Source: Pichia kudriavzevii
Taxonomy: Eukaryota > Ascomycota > Pichiomycetes > Pichiales > Pichiaceae
Assembly (NCBI RefSeq): GCF_003054445.1
Contig: NC_042508.1
Span: forward strand, 310,001 to 374,000
Direction: 5' to 3'
Length of the DNA: 64,000 nt
Every line of letters starts with the position of its first letter. Within the stretch, counting starts at the first letter, position 1. Made by a program: the position numbers and the translations under genes. A model generated the notes under the pieces. It saw nothing but the letters and a program-made list of their open reading frames with translations. It had not been told where the DNA came from and ran no database searches. This document shows positions 41,186-49,830 of this stretch, one piece after another.

Positions 41186-42874
41186 ATGTTTCGAAAGGAG
41201 TTTTCTACGATCATATCCCACAATGAAGTTAAGGATCTTCGAATAGTGGCCATTTCATCGTCAACCACTTCAATATTGGCCTGGTTTTTCTTTCTTTACC
41301 TATATGGAATGATACATCCAAGTCGACGTAATTTCAGGCACAACTTGATTTTTGTTCTTATATTTTTTGATTTCATCAAGGCCATAGTGATTTTGTTATA
41401 TTCTACAATCACATACCATAATGGACTGGATAATAACAATGTTCTATCCGATGTACTAGGATGGTTTATAGTTTTTTCAATTGAAGGTGCTGACGTAATC
41501 ATACTTTCGTTTGCACTGCATATGGCATTTCTAGTTTTCGATACCCAGCTTAAGAAGGCCTGTCAACGACTCAAGGATCTGACTGGAATTGAAAAATGCC
41601 CCACGGAGAGACTCTCGGAATGGCTCAATAAGAACCCTGATAATTTAGAAGGTGGTCTCTATAAGTTTCGATTTGTCGTATATTTTGTCTGTTTGTTTTT
41701 CCCCATAATGATGGCGTCCTTAAGCTTCACCCTTCACGATCCATATATGGGATACATCTACATGCCCTTTTTCCGGGTCTACACAGTGGCATGGCATTTC
41801 TCATGGGTGGTTCGTCATATAATTCTAGTGTCGATTTTGGCCATATACGTCACCATCTACGTGTACGTCATGTGTCAATTCCGGAAAGTTTCCCAATCGT
41901 TCATTCGTGAGGGTAAAGAACATGAGGACGAGAATATGTTACGTTATACATTTGGCGAGACTGTGTGGTTCAAGCTGTTGAAGGTATGTATCAGGATTAG
42001 CTCTAAGTTTGCAAGAAGGCACGACAAGCGGACCGAAAATGACAACGACCCACATACGGGAAATGTGAATGGTGCAGTATCTAGCAGTGATGAGACTCTA
42101 GGACTTCCTAATAGTGGTGCAGTGCAAAACAATGACGTATCGGGACAAATCCAGTCTATATTATACCAAGAAGCAACAGATCGGTTTAATGCAAGGAAAC
42201 TACAAATCATGAAACAAATGAAGTCAATTTTTATATATCCAATCTCGTTTTTCTTGCTTTGGCTTCTGCCACTTATCAATCACTACCAAGTTATTCGTAC
42301 AGGCCATGAAACACTGTGGTCAACGGCGCCATCTGCCTTCTTCCAGCCATTCAATTGTTTTGTTGATGCTTTGGTTTTCATGTACAGGGAAAAACCGTGG
42401 TTACTTACTGTTTCAGAGTCGTTTCTTGATACAACCGATGTAGGGTGGAGACGGCATGTAAGTTTTCTTCCTGGCTATGGGAGCTACGGAGAGACTGTGT
42501 ACGTGGAAGAGCTTGGCTTAAATGAGGCCGTATATAATGAGGGAAGTCCGATGTGTGGACATCAGGGCTCCTCTGACGAAGCTACACCTAGGTCCAAAGA
42601 TGACAAGGACGAAGATAGTCTAGACTTAAAAGACTTTCTCAATGCAAGCAAACCCATGAGAGTTTCAAACTCGAAACGCCATTATTCAAAACAGAGAAGC
42701 TCATCAAGTTCCCAAACTCACCGGATGTCCACAATGTCATTATCTTCATCATCTAATAAATCACCAGTGGAACTGATACCTGCACCTACTCGAGTCAGGG
42801 AGAGCATAAATTGGAATTTGGACATGTTTGAGGATAAAACTATAGACATGCGTGACTTTCTAAATGGTAAATAG
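41186..42874 (+). CDS. GPR1: Gpr1/Git3-family G-protein-coupled receptor
   Basis: In S. cerevisiae Gpr1 senses glucose/sucrose and signals through Gpa2 to adenylate cyclase and PKA. The 562-residue product has five hydrophobic helices in the first 235 residues (about 23-43, 57-78, 91-118, 163-185, 205-232). A ~110-residue hydrophilic third intracellular loop follows, then two more helices (about 352-372 and 384-405) with the Gpa2-interacting C-terminal region (MKQMKSIFIYPISFFLLWLLPLINHY). The third loop is much shorter than in S. cerevisiae Gpr1. The 155-residue tail is Ser-rich and carries two DFLN motifs. Membership of the Git3/Gpr1 family is clear from the TM6-TM7 sequence; the ligand is inferred. 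Confidence 0.85.
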   Translation: MFRKEFSTIISHNEVKDLRIVAISSSTTSILAWFFFLYLYGMIHPSRRNFRHNLIFVLIFFDFIKAIVILLYSTITYHNGLDNNNVLSDVLGWFIVFSIEGADVIILSFALHMAFLVFDTQLKKACQRLKDLTGIEKCPTERLSEWLNKNPDNLEGGLYKFRFVVYFVCLFFPIMMASLSFTLHDPYMGYIYMPFFRVYTVAWHFSWVVRHIILVSILAIYVTIYVYVMCQFRKVSQSFIREGKEHEDENMLRYTFGETVWFKLLKVCIRISSKFARRHDKRTENDNDPHTGNVNGAVSSSDETLGLPNSGAVQNNDVSGQIQSILYQEATDRFNARKLQIMKQMKSIFIYPISFFLLWLLPLINHYQVIRTGHETLWSTAPSAFFQPFNCFVDALVFMYREKPWLLTVSESFLDTTDVGWRRHVSFLPGYGSYGETVYVEELGLNEAVYNEGSPMCGHQGSSDEATPRSKDDKDEDSLDLKDFLNASKPMRVSNSKRHYSKQRSSSSSQTHRMSTMSLSSSSNKSPVELIPAPTRVRESINWNLDMFEDKTIDMRDFLNGK

Positions 42875-43014
42875 GATCACAAACATAGTCTTATTTTCTT
42901 TTTTTTTTTGCTTTTTCTTTATTATGGGCGTAAATAAACAAACGTGCAGACGTATAGTAGTATACAAACATATATTTAAATGTATATATATCCAAGTATA
43001 TGGCCTGCAAATAA

Positions 43015-45309
43015 TTAGAGCTTCTCGGCCGTTACTAGGAATACGGAATCGAGACCCAAAACAAATCCATCATTGAACTCACCGTGATGGGAGTCATACC
43101 AGGCCGAGACTTCGCCATTTTGCGGGTTACACCAGAAATTTCCATCTGTGTTCAATATACGAACACCTAGTTCGCCATCATACCCGTCCTTATCGACACT
43201 GTCTATCAATCGTTCAACAATAATTTCTTTGACAAACTGACCATTAAAATTGTTCAACTTCCAGTCCAACCACATCTCCAAAATGGTAGCAGTTATATCC
43301 GAGACAGCAGCAACTCCATTCATGGTACTTGACCTCACTTTTCCTTCGACGGGATCGTTCATCCACGAGTGCAAATCAACCAATTGCGAAACTCTTAAAA
43401 ACTCGATGAATGATGAATACATCGAATAGACACTTGCTATTGGCTGGTCTGATATATTGGGTAATGTGTCCTCAACTCTGGCTGGGTCATAATTCTCGTG
43501 GTAATCAAATAGATCTGTTGAATTTGTGGAAACCGAAGTTCCAGCGGGCTTCAGAGTCGATGTTGAGGACAAGACGTGTGGTCTGTTTTTCATTGAATTG
43601 GACGGTTGCTTTTGACCAGTAATTCTCGAATTATCTAATTTCTCTTTATCAAAGTCGTCAGTAAATGTCCCAATTGCTGGTATACCCAACTTAACGAACT
43701 TGACGTTCTTAAAGTTGTGAGACTGCAAGGAACTTAAAATATACTCCGATATCTTTGGTAATTTTGAAAGCTTGGTAATACATTGATTAATATAGATTTG
43801 GATGTACTGCGCAAGCGTCACTTCATTATCAACATTTGGCGTATGAGTATATGACAACGAATCAAACATAATAAGGGATATTGAACCTCCTGGTTTCAAA
43901 ACTCTGTCAAATTCAATGAGACCAGCATCGACATCTGATTTGGTTAGTACTAAACGTGAGAAATCAGGAGCAAATATCAAGCTTTGCGATTCATCCTTCA
44001 ATGGCAATCGTTCCATCGACGGTGCAGTGAAAGAAGAATACTTTGATAGAAATGTGCGTTCCCTTTTATCCATTTTAGAGTTGACAAATTCTTCTGAAAG
44101 GAAGGAGTAATCACAAAAGTGTGGGTTCTCACCTACTAATTTTTCAGGTAGATAACCTGTTGATTTCAGATCAAGGATAGATTGAAACCGATCCGTTAAA
44201 GACACCATATTGGTTCTATAATCTGGGAAGTCATGACGAATATTCCAACCGTCAATCAGTTCAAGATAAGCGGGTAGTATGTGATTTTTGAAAAGTTTTC
44301 GGAGCTTGGCTTTGGGAGATGCCCTAAATGATTTGAGCTTATTGGTTGTAATGACGCAGATTTCTGAATCCTTGGGGTATCTTTTGAGTATCTTGGATAA
44401 GGTTGATGTTCTCAATGACAATTTATCCAGTATTTGATTATGCCATAACAAGAGAAGTACTATACGTCTATCTTGAAAAATCTCTGCTTCGATCTCTTCG
44501 ATTGTTGGAAGACTCTTGAGCTTTTTACGTAATTCTTCAATCTCTACTTGATGTGAAGATGACGAAAGTGAGGACGACGATGTTTGCGATCTCTTTAGGT
44601 TTCGATCAGGTGATTCTATTGTTGCTGTTGTTTCACTGTTTCCGTCTTCAAGTTTCTTTGCATCTATTGCCCTTTGTCGAGTTTGTAGAGTCCTTAATAC
44701 CTCCTTCAGGTAGCTCTGTAGCCAATCCCACCAGAGAGAGTTTCTGGTTATAGCATAATTACATGGATCGTTTGGTTCACTTTCATCCATATACTTAAGG
44801 AAAAAACGGAGGTAATCATGATAATACATCATTCCATGGGATTCTGTCTGAGATCTAATATTATGTAATTTTTTTTGGTATTCTTCTTCAAGTTGTGGTT
44901 TCAAAGTCGGTTTCGATGACTTAAAGCCATGGCCACCAACGTGCGGGATAAATGGATGTGTTATGTACCCCGTGTCGTCCTCCATGGCAGAACCAAAGGC
45001 AATGTCACTGGCAAATTTGCCTGCTTTCTTGGTAAATCTCAACAACTTATTCTTCTTCTGTTTGGCTTGTTTCTTAAGTTTAGAGTCATCTCCAGAATCA
45101 AAGTACTGTATGTCTGAGTATATTGAAGCCGACGGAGATTCTGATTTAGTCACGGGTAATGTTGAAGCACGTTGCATAGATTCGTCTGGCATGTTGCGGG
45201 GGTTAGGTAGAGTCACCGGGGCGGCATCGCCAAGGTCCGTTGGATTTCTGTAAAGTCGCAACTTACTCTTATTCTGACGAGAAACATTGTATGCAGGTAG
45301 GGGGTCCAT
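43015..45309 (-). CDS. Fungal methyltransferase-like protein, function unknown
   Basis: A 764-residue protein with an ATG at 45309. Residues 1-110 are basic and Ser-rich with a KKQAKQKKNKLLRFTKKAGKF patch. About 145-210 is an aromatic helix region (MMYYHDYLRFFLKYMDE). A Ser-rich loop lies at about 230-250. Around 475-505 the segment DAGLIEFDRVLKPGGSISLIMFD matches the strand-loop after the SAM site in class I methyltransferases (xxEFxRVLKPGG). A glycine-rich motif I is not obvious, so binding of SAM is uncertain. I cannot name an S. cerevisiae ortholog. The C-terminus contains a Trp/Asp/Gly-rich segment (about 715-764). Confidence 0.7.
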   Translation of the reverse strand: MDPLPAYNVSRQNKSKLRLYRNPTDLGDAAPVTLPNPRNMPDESMQRASTLPVTKSESPSASIYSDIQYFDSGDDSKLKKQAKQKKNKLLRFTKKAGKFASDIAFGSAMEDDTGYITHPFIPHVGGHGFKSSKPTLKPQLEEEYQKKLHNIRSQTESHGMMYYHDYLRFFLKYMDESEPNDPCNYAITRNSLWWDWLQSYLKEVLRTLQTRQRAIDAKKLEDGNSETTATIESPDRNLKRSQTSSSSLSSSSHQVEIEELRKKLKSLPTIEEIEAEIFQDRRIVLLLLWHNQILDKLSLRTSTLSKILKRYPKDSEICVITTNKLKSFRASPKAKLRKLFKNHILPAYLELIDGWNIRHDFPDYRTNMVSLTDRFQSILDLKSTGYLPEKLVGENPHFCDYSFLSEEFVNSKMDKRERTFLSKYSSFTAPSMERLPLKDESQSLIFAPDFSRLVLTKSDVDAGLIEFDRVLKPGGSISLIMFDSLSYTHTPNVDNEVTLAQYIQIYINQCITKLSKLPKISEYILSSLQSHNFKNVKFVKLGIPAIGTFTDDFDKEKLDNSRITGQKQPSNSMKNRPHVLSSTSTLKPAGTSVSTNSTDLFDYHENYDPARVEDTLPNISDQPIASVYSMYSSFIEFLRVSQLVDLHSWMNDPVEGKVRSSTMNGVAAVSDITATILEMWLDWKLNNFNGQFVKEIIVERLIDSVDKDGYDGELGVRILNTDGNFWCNPQNGEVSAWYDSHHGEFNDGFVLGLDSVFLVTAEKL

Positions 45310-45582
45310 ATTCTAAAAGGTGGATCTTGATGCCTCAAATAAATAACCAATGTTTTGTGGTTTCGATTAAGTGATCGTTCATCAACCACATAATTAGGTG
45401 CATGACAAAATTACAAATAATAAATTAAATATGCAGAAAAGAAAAACTACAGCCGCACGTGTAGTGTTTCCAAATTAAACTTTTGGCTATAGTCCGTTGT
45501 CTTGTGGAGACTCGTCTCTTTGACAACAAGAAACCAGAGATACTTAATACTGTTGCAGGATTTGTGATTTTCCTTTTCGTCT

Positions 45583-46419
45583 CTAGACTGTTTGGAAAGG
45601 GGAACAGTCGGTTTTGGAGACAAGGATAGAGTCTGCACCAGTTTCTAGCTCATGAACATTTTCTGCAATTTTTGCAGCCATGACAGAAAGGAAACCACGT
45701 TCAGTATTGGAATGACCACAAATAACGAGACTCTTGTCTTGCTCTACGTATGCCAGTTGTTCGTGGTGTGATAGTTCGCCAGTGTAGTAACAGTCTGCAT
45801 CTACACCCGAGAATACACTACTTCCACTACCGGCACAAATGGCAATCGTTGAAACCATTTGGTTGATGTTCCTAGTCCCTAATTGAACGTGGTCTAGATC
45901 CAACGAGACTTTAATCCGTGACACTATTTCGAGAATAGATACAGGACTCTTGAGTGTAACCAGTCTTCCCATTCCAACGCCTTCAACGTTAGATTCATCT
46001 CTGATGATGACTTCGCTAGTAAACTCTGAGCCCTTGGAAACTCCTTCTACGAGCCAATCATTGACACCACCAGCAGCTGCGTCAACTGCAGTGTGTGGCG
46101 AATAGACGCTGATCTCATGTTGTAGCAGTTTGACAAGAGTGCGTTGTTGTGGGTTGGTTTCAGGACTGATCCTGTTGAACTTACGAAATAGAAAAGGGTG
46201 GTACGCAACAATGACATTACATTTTTGATCAATAGCTTCCTGTGCAACAGCTTCAGTGAGGTCTATAGCTAATAAAAGCCTTGGTTTCTCATTTGAGGTA
46301 GCAACAGAGGCATCGATCAAGAGTCCCGTATTATCCCAGGAATTGTCTGCATACTTGAGGGGATACAGCTTGTTCAACAAAGAGGTGACTTGTTTGAGAG
46401 ACGGTCTTGATAGAGGCAT
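45583..46419 (-). CDS. NIF3: NIF3/DUF34-family metal-binding protein
   Basis: NIF3 proteins are a deeply conserved, dimetal-binding family of uncertain activity, linked to GTP cyclohydrolase I type 2-like folds. The 278-residue version starting at ATG 46419 (MPLSRPSLKQV) fits the family. An upstream in-frame ATG at 46503 would add 28 residues (His/Thr-rich, poorly conserved), so I prefer the inner start. Visible motifs: DNTGLLID near the N-terminus, YHPFLFRKFNRI and YSPHTAVDAA (metal His/Asp), and the C-terminal GHSNTERGFL with the remaining His and Glu ligands. It is divergent from FRA2, as at the S. cerevisiae YGL221C-YGL220W locus. Confidence 0.93.
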   Translation of the reverse strand: MPLSRPSLKQVTSLLNKLYPLKYADNSWDNTGLLIDASVATSNEKPRLLLAIDLTEAVAQEAIDQKCNVIVAYHPFLFRKFNRISPETNPQQRTLVKLLQHEISVYSPHTAVDAAAGGVNDWLVEGVSKGSEFTSEVIIRDESNVEGVGMGRLVTLKSPVSILEIVSRIKVSLDLDHVQLGTRNINQMVSTIAICAGSGSSVFSGVDADCYYTGELSHHEQLAYVEQDKSLVICGHSNTERGFLSVMAAKIAENVHELETGADSILVSKTDCSPFQTV

Positions 46420-46723
46420 CCTATATGTATGTGTGTGTCTATGTTTGAATTTTTCTTTGCACTTTTGACCTTGCCAACCAAGAAGAGAGAGAAAACAATC
46501 CATTTCCCATTATCATGATGGAATATTAAGTCAGCATTTGCTGGAATTTCTCGCCAGTATGGAAAATCATTGAAATCAGTGTCTTTCCTGAAGATTTCCA
46601 GTGGCTTCACCACAGTTCCTTTCTCCTTCTTCTCCTCCTTTCCCCGAAAGTGGAACCCTTTATTCCATTGACGGCGCAATACCACTCTGGCGCAAACATA
46701 TATAGCAAACAAGAATATCCAAA
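46420..46723. promoter_or_regulatory. Divergent NIF3-FRA2 promoter
   Basis: A 304-bp spacer between divergently transcribed starts. CATATATAGC (46697-46706) may be a TATA element only ~20 bp before the FRA2 ATG, implying a short leader or another initiation site. No ORF other than the possible NIF3 N-terminal extension. Confidence 0.5.
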
Positions 46724-46990
46724 ATGTCCCTCACAGCAGAATCTTTGAGCGATATCATCCGTTCCAGACTAGAGGCCACTGAGGTTGAGGTTCAAGACAT
46801 GTCCGGCGGGTGCGGCCAAGCGTTTGCTGTCATTATCGTCAGCGATGTGTTTCAGGGCAAGAACAAGCTGGCCAGACATAGACTAGTCAATTCCGCTCTG
46901 AAGGATGAAATCAGTGCAATCCATGCATTCACTCAGAAGGTATTCACTGTGGCTGAATGGGAAGAACAGAAAAAACTGTTTAGCCAGTAG
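46724..46990 (+). CDS. FRA2: BolA-family iron regulator Fra2 (Bol2)
   Basis: Fra2 forms a [2Fe-2S] complex with monothiol glutaredoxins Grx3/4 and Fra1 and relays iron sufficiency to the Aft1/2 activators. The 88-residue product is one BolA domain. It has a DMSGGCGQAFAVIIVSD segment with the conserved Cys region, the signature RHRLVNSALKDEI with an invariant His, and IHAFTQK near the end, whose His is a candidate cluster ligand. No mitochondrial presequence, so the cytosolic Bol2/Fra2 is favoured over Bol1/Bol3. It is shorter than S. cerevisiae Fra2 (120). Its position between NIF3 and MDM34 matches the S. cerevisiae YGL220W locus. Confidence 0.92.
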   Translation: MSLTAESLSDIIRSRLEATEVEVQDMSGGCGQAFAVIIVSDVFQGKNKLARHRLVNSALKDEISAIHAFTQKVFTVAEWEEQKKLFSQ

Positions 46991-47234
46991 TTTATATGCA
47001 TGTTTGGATTCCATACTACTTCTGTATTCTCTATTTAATAAAGATTTTCTGCTCCTTTTGAACTACCTCCGTTGCCATGTATGGTAACCAGCTATGTTTG
47101 TTGTTATCCGAAGCAGTTGGTTTGCTTACCTTCACGCGCGTTTTCATTGGTGGGTATTCCTTTATATTGTATGAATAGTATTTGGTATATTTTGTTATAT
47201 AGAAGCTTATAAAGTAAAACACACCAGTTATTAA

Positions 47235-48824
47235 CTAGCCCGTGTATGGGGGTGGAATGTCGGTATCGCTACCAATGCATGTGGTAGATAGCATCAGCCG
47301 TGGTGACTTGCTGTTTGTATTTCTCACCAACCTGTCGAGTTTCACGAGACGTCGGCGAATTTCACGTTCATCAGCCATATACGGATCATACTTTCTAGCT
47401 TGGCTCATCTGTAGGTGTGTACTTGTGTTTGTAGAAGGACGTCTAGACTTGGAAGTAGAACTCCTTCGTTCTAAGTCAGCGGTTTTATTGCTTGTGCTTT
47501 TTCTTGACATTGGGGTGGACAGAGGAGCCAGAGAAGGTCTCCCACTGCTAGAAAATGAGGGACGAGTGGAAGTAGATCGAGATACAGAAGTCGATCTAGA
47601 GTTACTCCTAATAGTCGTGGCTGGAGAAGTGTCAACTTCGGATTCGCTGAAAACACTTGTATTGGCGGATTTGTTGAGTTCCACAGACGTTGCATATCCA
47701 GATACTGGTGTTGTAGATACTGGTGATGGAGTAGTATTTACCCCCTTATCTGTAACCTCTTCTTGCATCTCCTCTTGATCTTGCTGCTTCTCCTCACCAT
47801 TTACTTGCGGCTTCTTCACATTCATTTTTATAATACGGCGTTTAGGCTTGGTGGAGTTCTTCGAGGCTTTGCTTTGGAAGTTTTTAATGAAAATAAGCTT
47901 ATCGTGGACGTTGCCAAACTCAAAATCATGTTCAGACAGCTCCACACGGTTGCTGTTATAGTTGTTGGACTTATTCAAAATGTTCATGAACGCCTTAGTA
48001 ATTATGTCTTTATTGAACCGATCACATGACAACTTGTCTATTCCGTTTCCTAATGACAATGTCTGTCGCATGCTTGACAACCTGGTGGATCTCATTAAAC
48101 TACCGGGAGATATCCGGAACGGATTCTCCGGATCTAAGTCTTTCAAAAGAACTTTATTTTTCCGTTTATCATCAACTTGTTCTTCAATTAACAAGTCTTT
48201 ATGGAATTGATCAAATGATTGTGTGGTGTATTTCAAACTAAATTTATACAACAACGATGGTAAGAATTCCTTGAATAAATCACTTATCTTTGACTCAATT
48301 TTTTTTTGGAGAAAGTTTGCAATTGGCGTGATCCTATCAAAAGTTGAGCTTACGTCGATATTCTCTAGTGGATCATTCTTGAAAACTAATGTTAGCCCTT
48401 TGGTCTTGCTAAAAACTATAATCATAATAGAGCTCATTTTGAAGTTGCTCAAGGTCAAGTTCAACGGAATGTCGAAATCACAATCACTAACAACAAAAGC
48501 GGGCTTTATGAAATCATACTCTTCGCCTATATTATTATTATAGTTTTTTAGTAAACTAGCACTGATCTTTGTGCGTACTGTAATAGATGCGTCACCATAG
48601 TACTTGAAATTAAAAATCCCCCTAAATTTGTCAACACCTAGATCACCAATCTCTAAGATTTGAAAGTTTGGTGCAATGGTTCCAAAATTCAAATCGACAA
48701 TCTTAATATCGTCACTCAAAATTGGCGGTCTTTTGCCTGAATTCAAGGCTTCCTCAAGGAGTTCGGTGGTGTATGTAGCAAATGAATCTTTTTCGATGGC
48801 ATTCCAATCTAGTTTGAAGGACAT
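47235..48824 (-). CDS. MDM34: ERMES subunit Mdm34
   Basis: Mdm34 is an outer-membrane SMP-domain protein of the ER-mitochondria encounter structure, which moves phospholipids between the two organelles. The 529-residue product begins MSFKLDWNAIEKDSFATYTTELLEEALNSGKRPPIL, diagnostic of Mdm34, and the SMP lipid-binding domain covers about 1-205 (IVDLNFGTIAPNFQILEIGDL, YYGDASITVRTKISASLL). The rest is low-complexity Ser/Thr/Arg-rich, with PSPVSTTPVSGYATS and several RPSF/RPS repeats. It ends in PPPYTG, a PPxY motif that could recruit the ubiquitin ligase Rsp5. The 3' end faces FRA2, as in S. cerevisiae. Confidence 0.95.
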   Translation of the reverse strand: MSFKLDWNAIEKDSFATYTTELLEEALNSGKRPPILSDDIKIVDLNFGTIAPNFQILEIGDLGVDKFRGIFNFKYYGDASITVRTKISASLLKNYNNNIGEEYDFIKPAFVVSDCDFDIPLNLTLSNFKMSSIMIIVFSKTKGLTLVFKNDPLENIDVSSTFDRITPIANFLQKKIESKISDLFKEFLPSLLYKFSLKYTTQSFDQFHKDLLIEEQVDDKRKNKVLLKDLDPENPFRISPGSLMRSTRLSSMRQTLSLGNGIDKLSCDRFNKDIITKAFMNILNKSNNYNSNRVELSEHDFEFGNVHDKLIFIKNFQSKASKNSTKPKRRIIKMNVKKPQVNGEEKQQDQEEMQEEVTDKGVNTTPSPVSTTPVSGYATSVELNKSANTSVFSESEVDTSPATTIRSNSRSTSVSRSTSTRPSFSSSGRPSLAPLSTPMSRKSTSNKTADLERRSSTSKSRRPSTNTSTHLQMSQARKYDPYMADEREIRRRLVKLDRLVRNTNSKSPRLMLSTTCIGSDTDIPPPYTG

Positions 48825-49830
48825 GATGGTCTACCTTTGATCTACCGAGTGAGAAAGAACTTTGCTTGCAACTGAAGAGCCTTGTAATAAAATGTGACTC
48901 CATTTTTTATTCTATGTAAAGAAACTATGTCGCACCAAAATCTTGTATAATGATCCCCGTATTCGTCACATTGCTGAATAGGGAAATTATTCTAATGACA
49001 GTAGAGAAGTCTTGGTTTGTCAGCTATTGGCGGAAAAGGAAGTTATTGGCTAGATACATACTATCCTACCTGCTGTTGCTTATGAGTCCAGTAAACTTGT
49101 TGAAGTTATTGTATTATTTTTGGAGTAAGTAACCAGCAACTTAAAATGCCAGTTTTAATCCTCAATACAGTCAGGTTAATGATGCCGGTTATTGATGATT
49201 ACAACACAGCCAAACGATTTCTATCAAGAACATCTTAATTCCTTAATAAAATATTATGTGTGAAAAAGTCAAACAAACAATATAATTGGTTTATTGCAAG
49301 TTTTGAAATGAAGCCTAAACCTTTTTTGCGATTCTATAAGAATAAATTCCAAGGTGGTTTCATAGTAACAACAATGTAAGCTTGAAATTGAAAGCTAGTA
49401 AAGATTTTTTTACTATTTTTTCACCGACAATGTTTCCGCTTTCTTTAAAGTTACAAATATCCTGCCCATATTAAAGGGCACAATACACACTTTAGTATGT
49501 GCAATTCACCAGAGTCGTGCGGTACCTCTTACAGGTACCATGTGGAATAGGCGTACAAGCCATACAAAGAAAAGATGACAATGTGAATGAAATTAAAGTC
49601 TTGTTCCTATGTGTTTGGTTTTGAAAAAAACTATCTCTTTGCTTAGTAGCTTATCTAACAATGATGTTAGCTTTAAATCAAGTGAGTTTATATTAACTAC
49701 TCGCTAGCCAAACTTTCTACTTATCATAATTTACAGATTCTAAAATAATTATAAAAAAACACCGACTAAACAATGGAAGTTACATTCCTCCTTGATTTGC
49801 TTCCATAATGCAATTCTTGTATAATAAGAT
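48825..49830. other. MDM34 promoter and 3' region of the actinin-like gene
   Basis: About 1 kb, A/T-rich. One ATG frame at 48950-49132 encodes 60 hydrophobic residues (LARYILSYLLLLMSPVNLL) that match nothing I know. A 7-bp hairpin, GGTACCT-CTTAC-AGGTACC, lies at about 49521-49539. No tRNA-like cloverleaf or repeat was recognised. Confidence 0.5.

Noticed and set aside
48950-49132. 60-codon hydrophobic ORF upstream of MDM34
   Set aside because: It is short, has low-complexity Leu-rich composition and no match; more likely promoter DNA.
49521-49539. GGTACCT...AGGTACC hairpin considered as a terminator or element end
   Set aside because: A single short inverted repeat without target duplications, a T-tract or a partner; no mobile element nearby.
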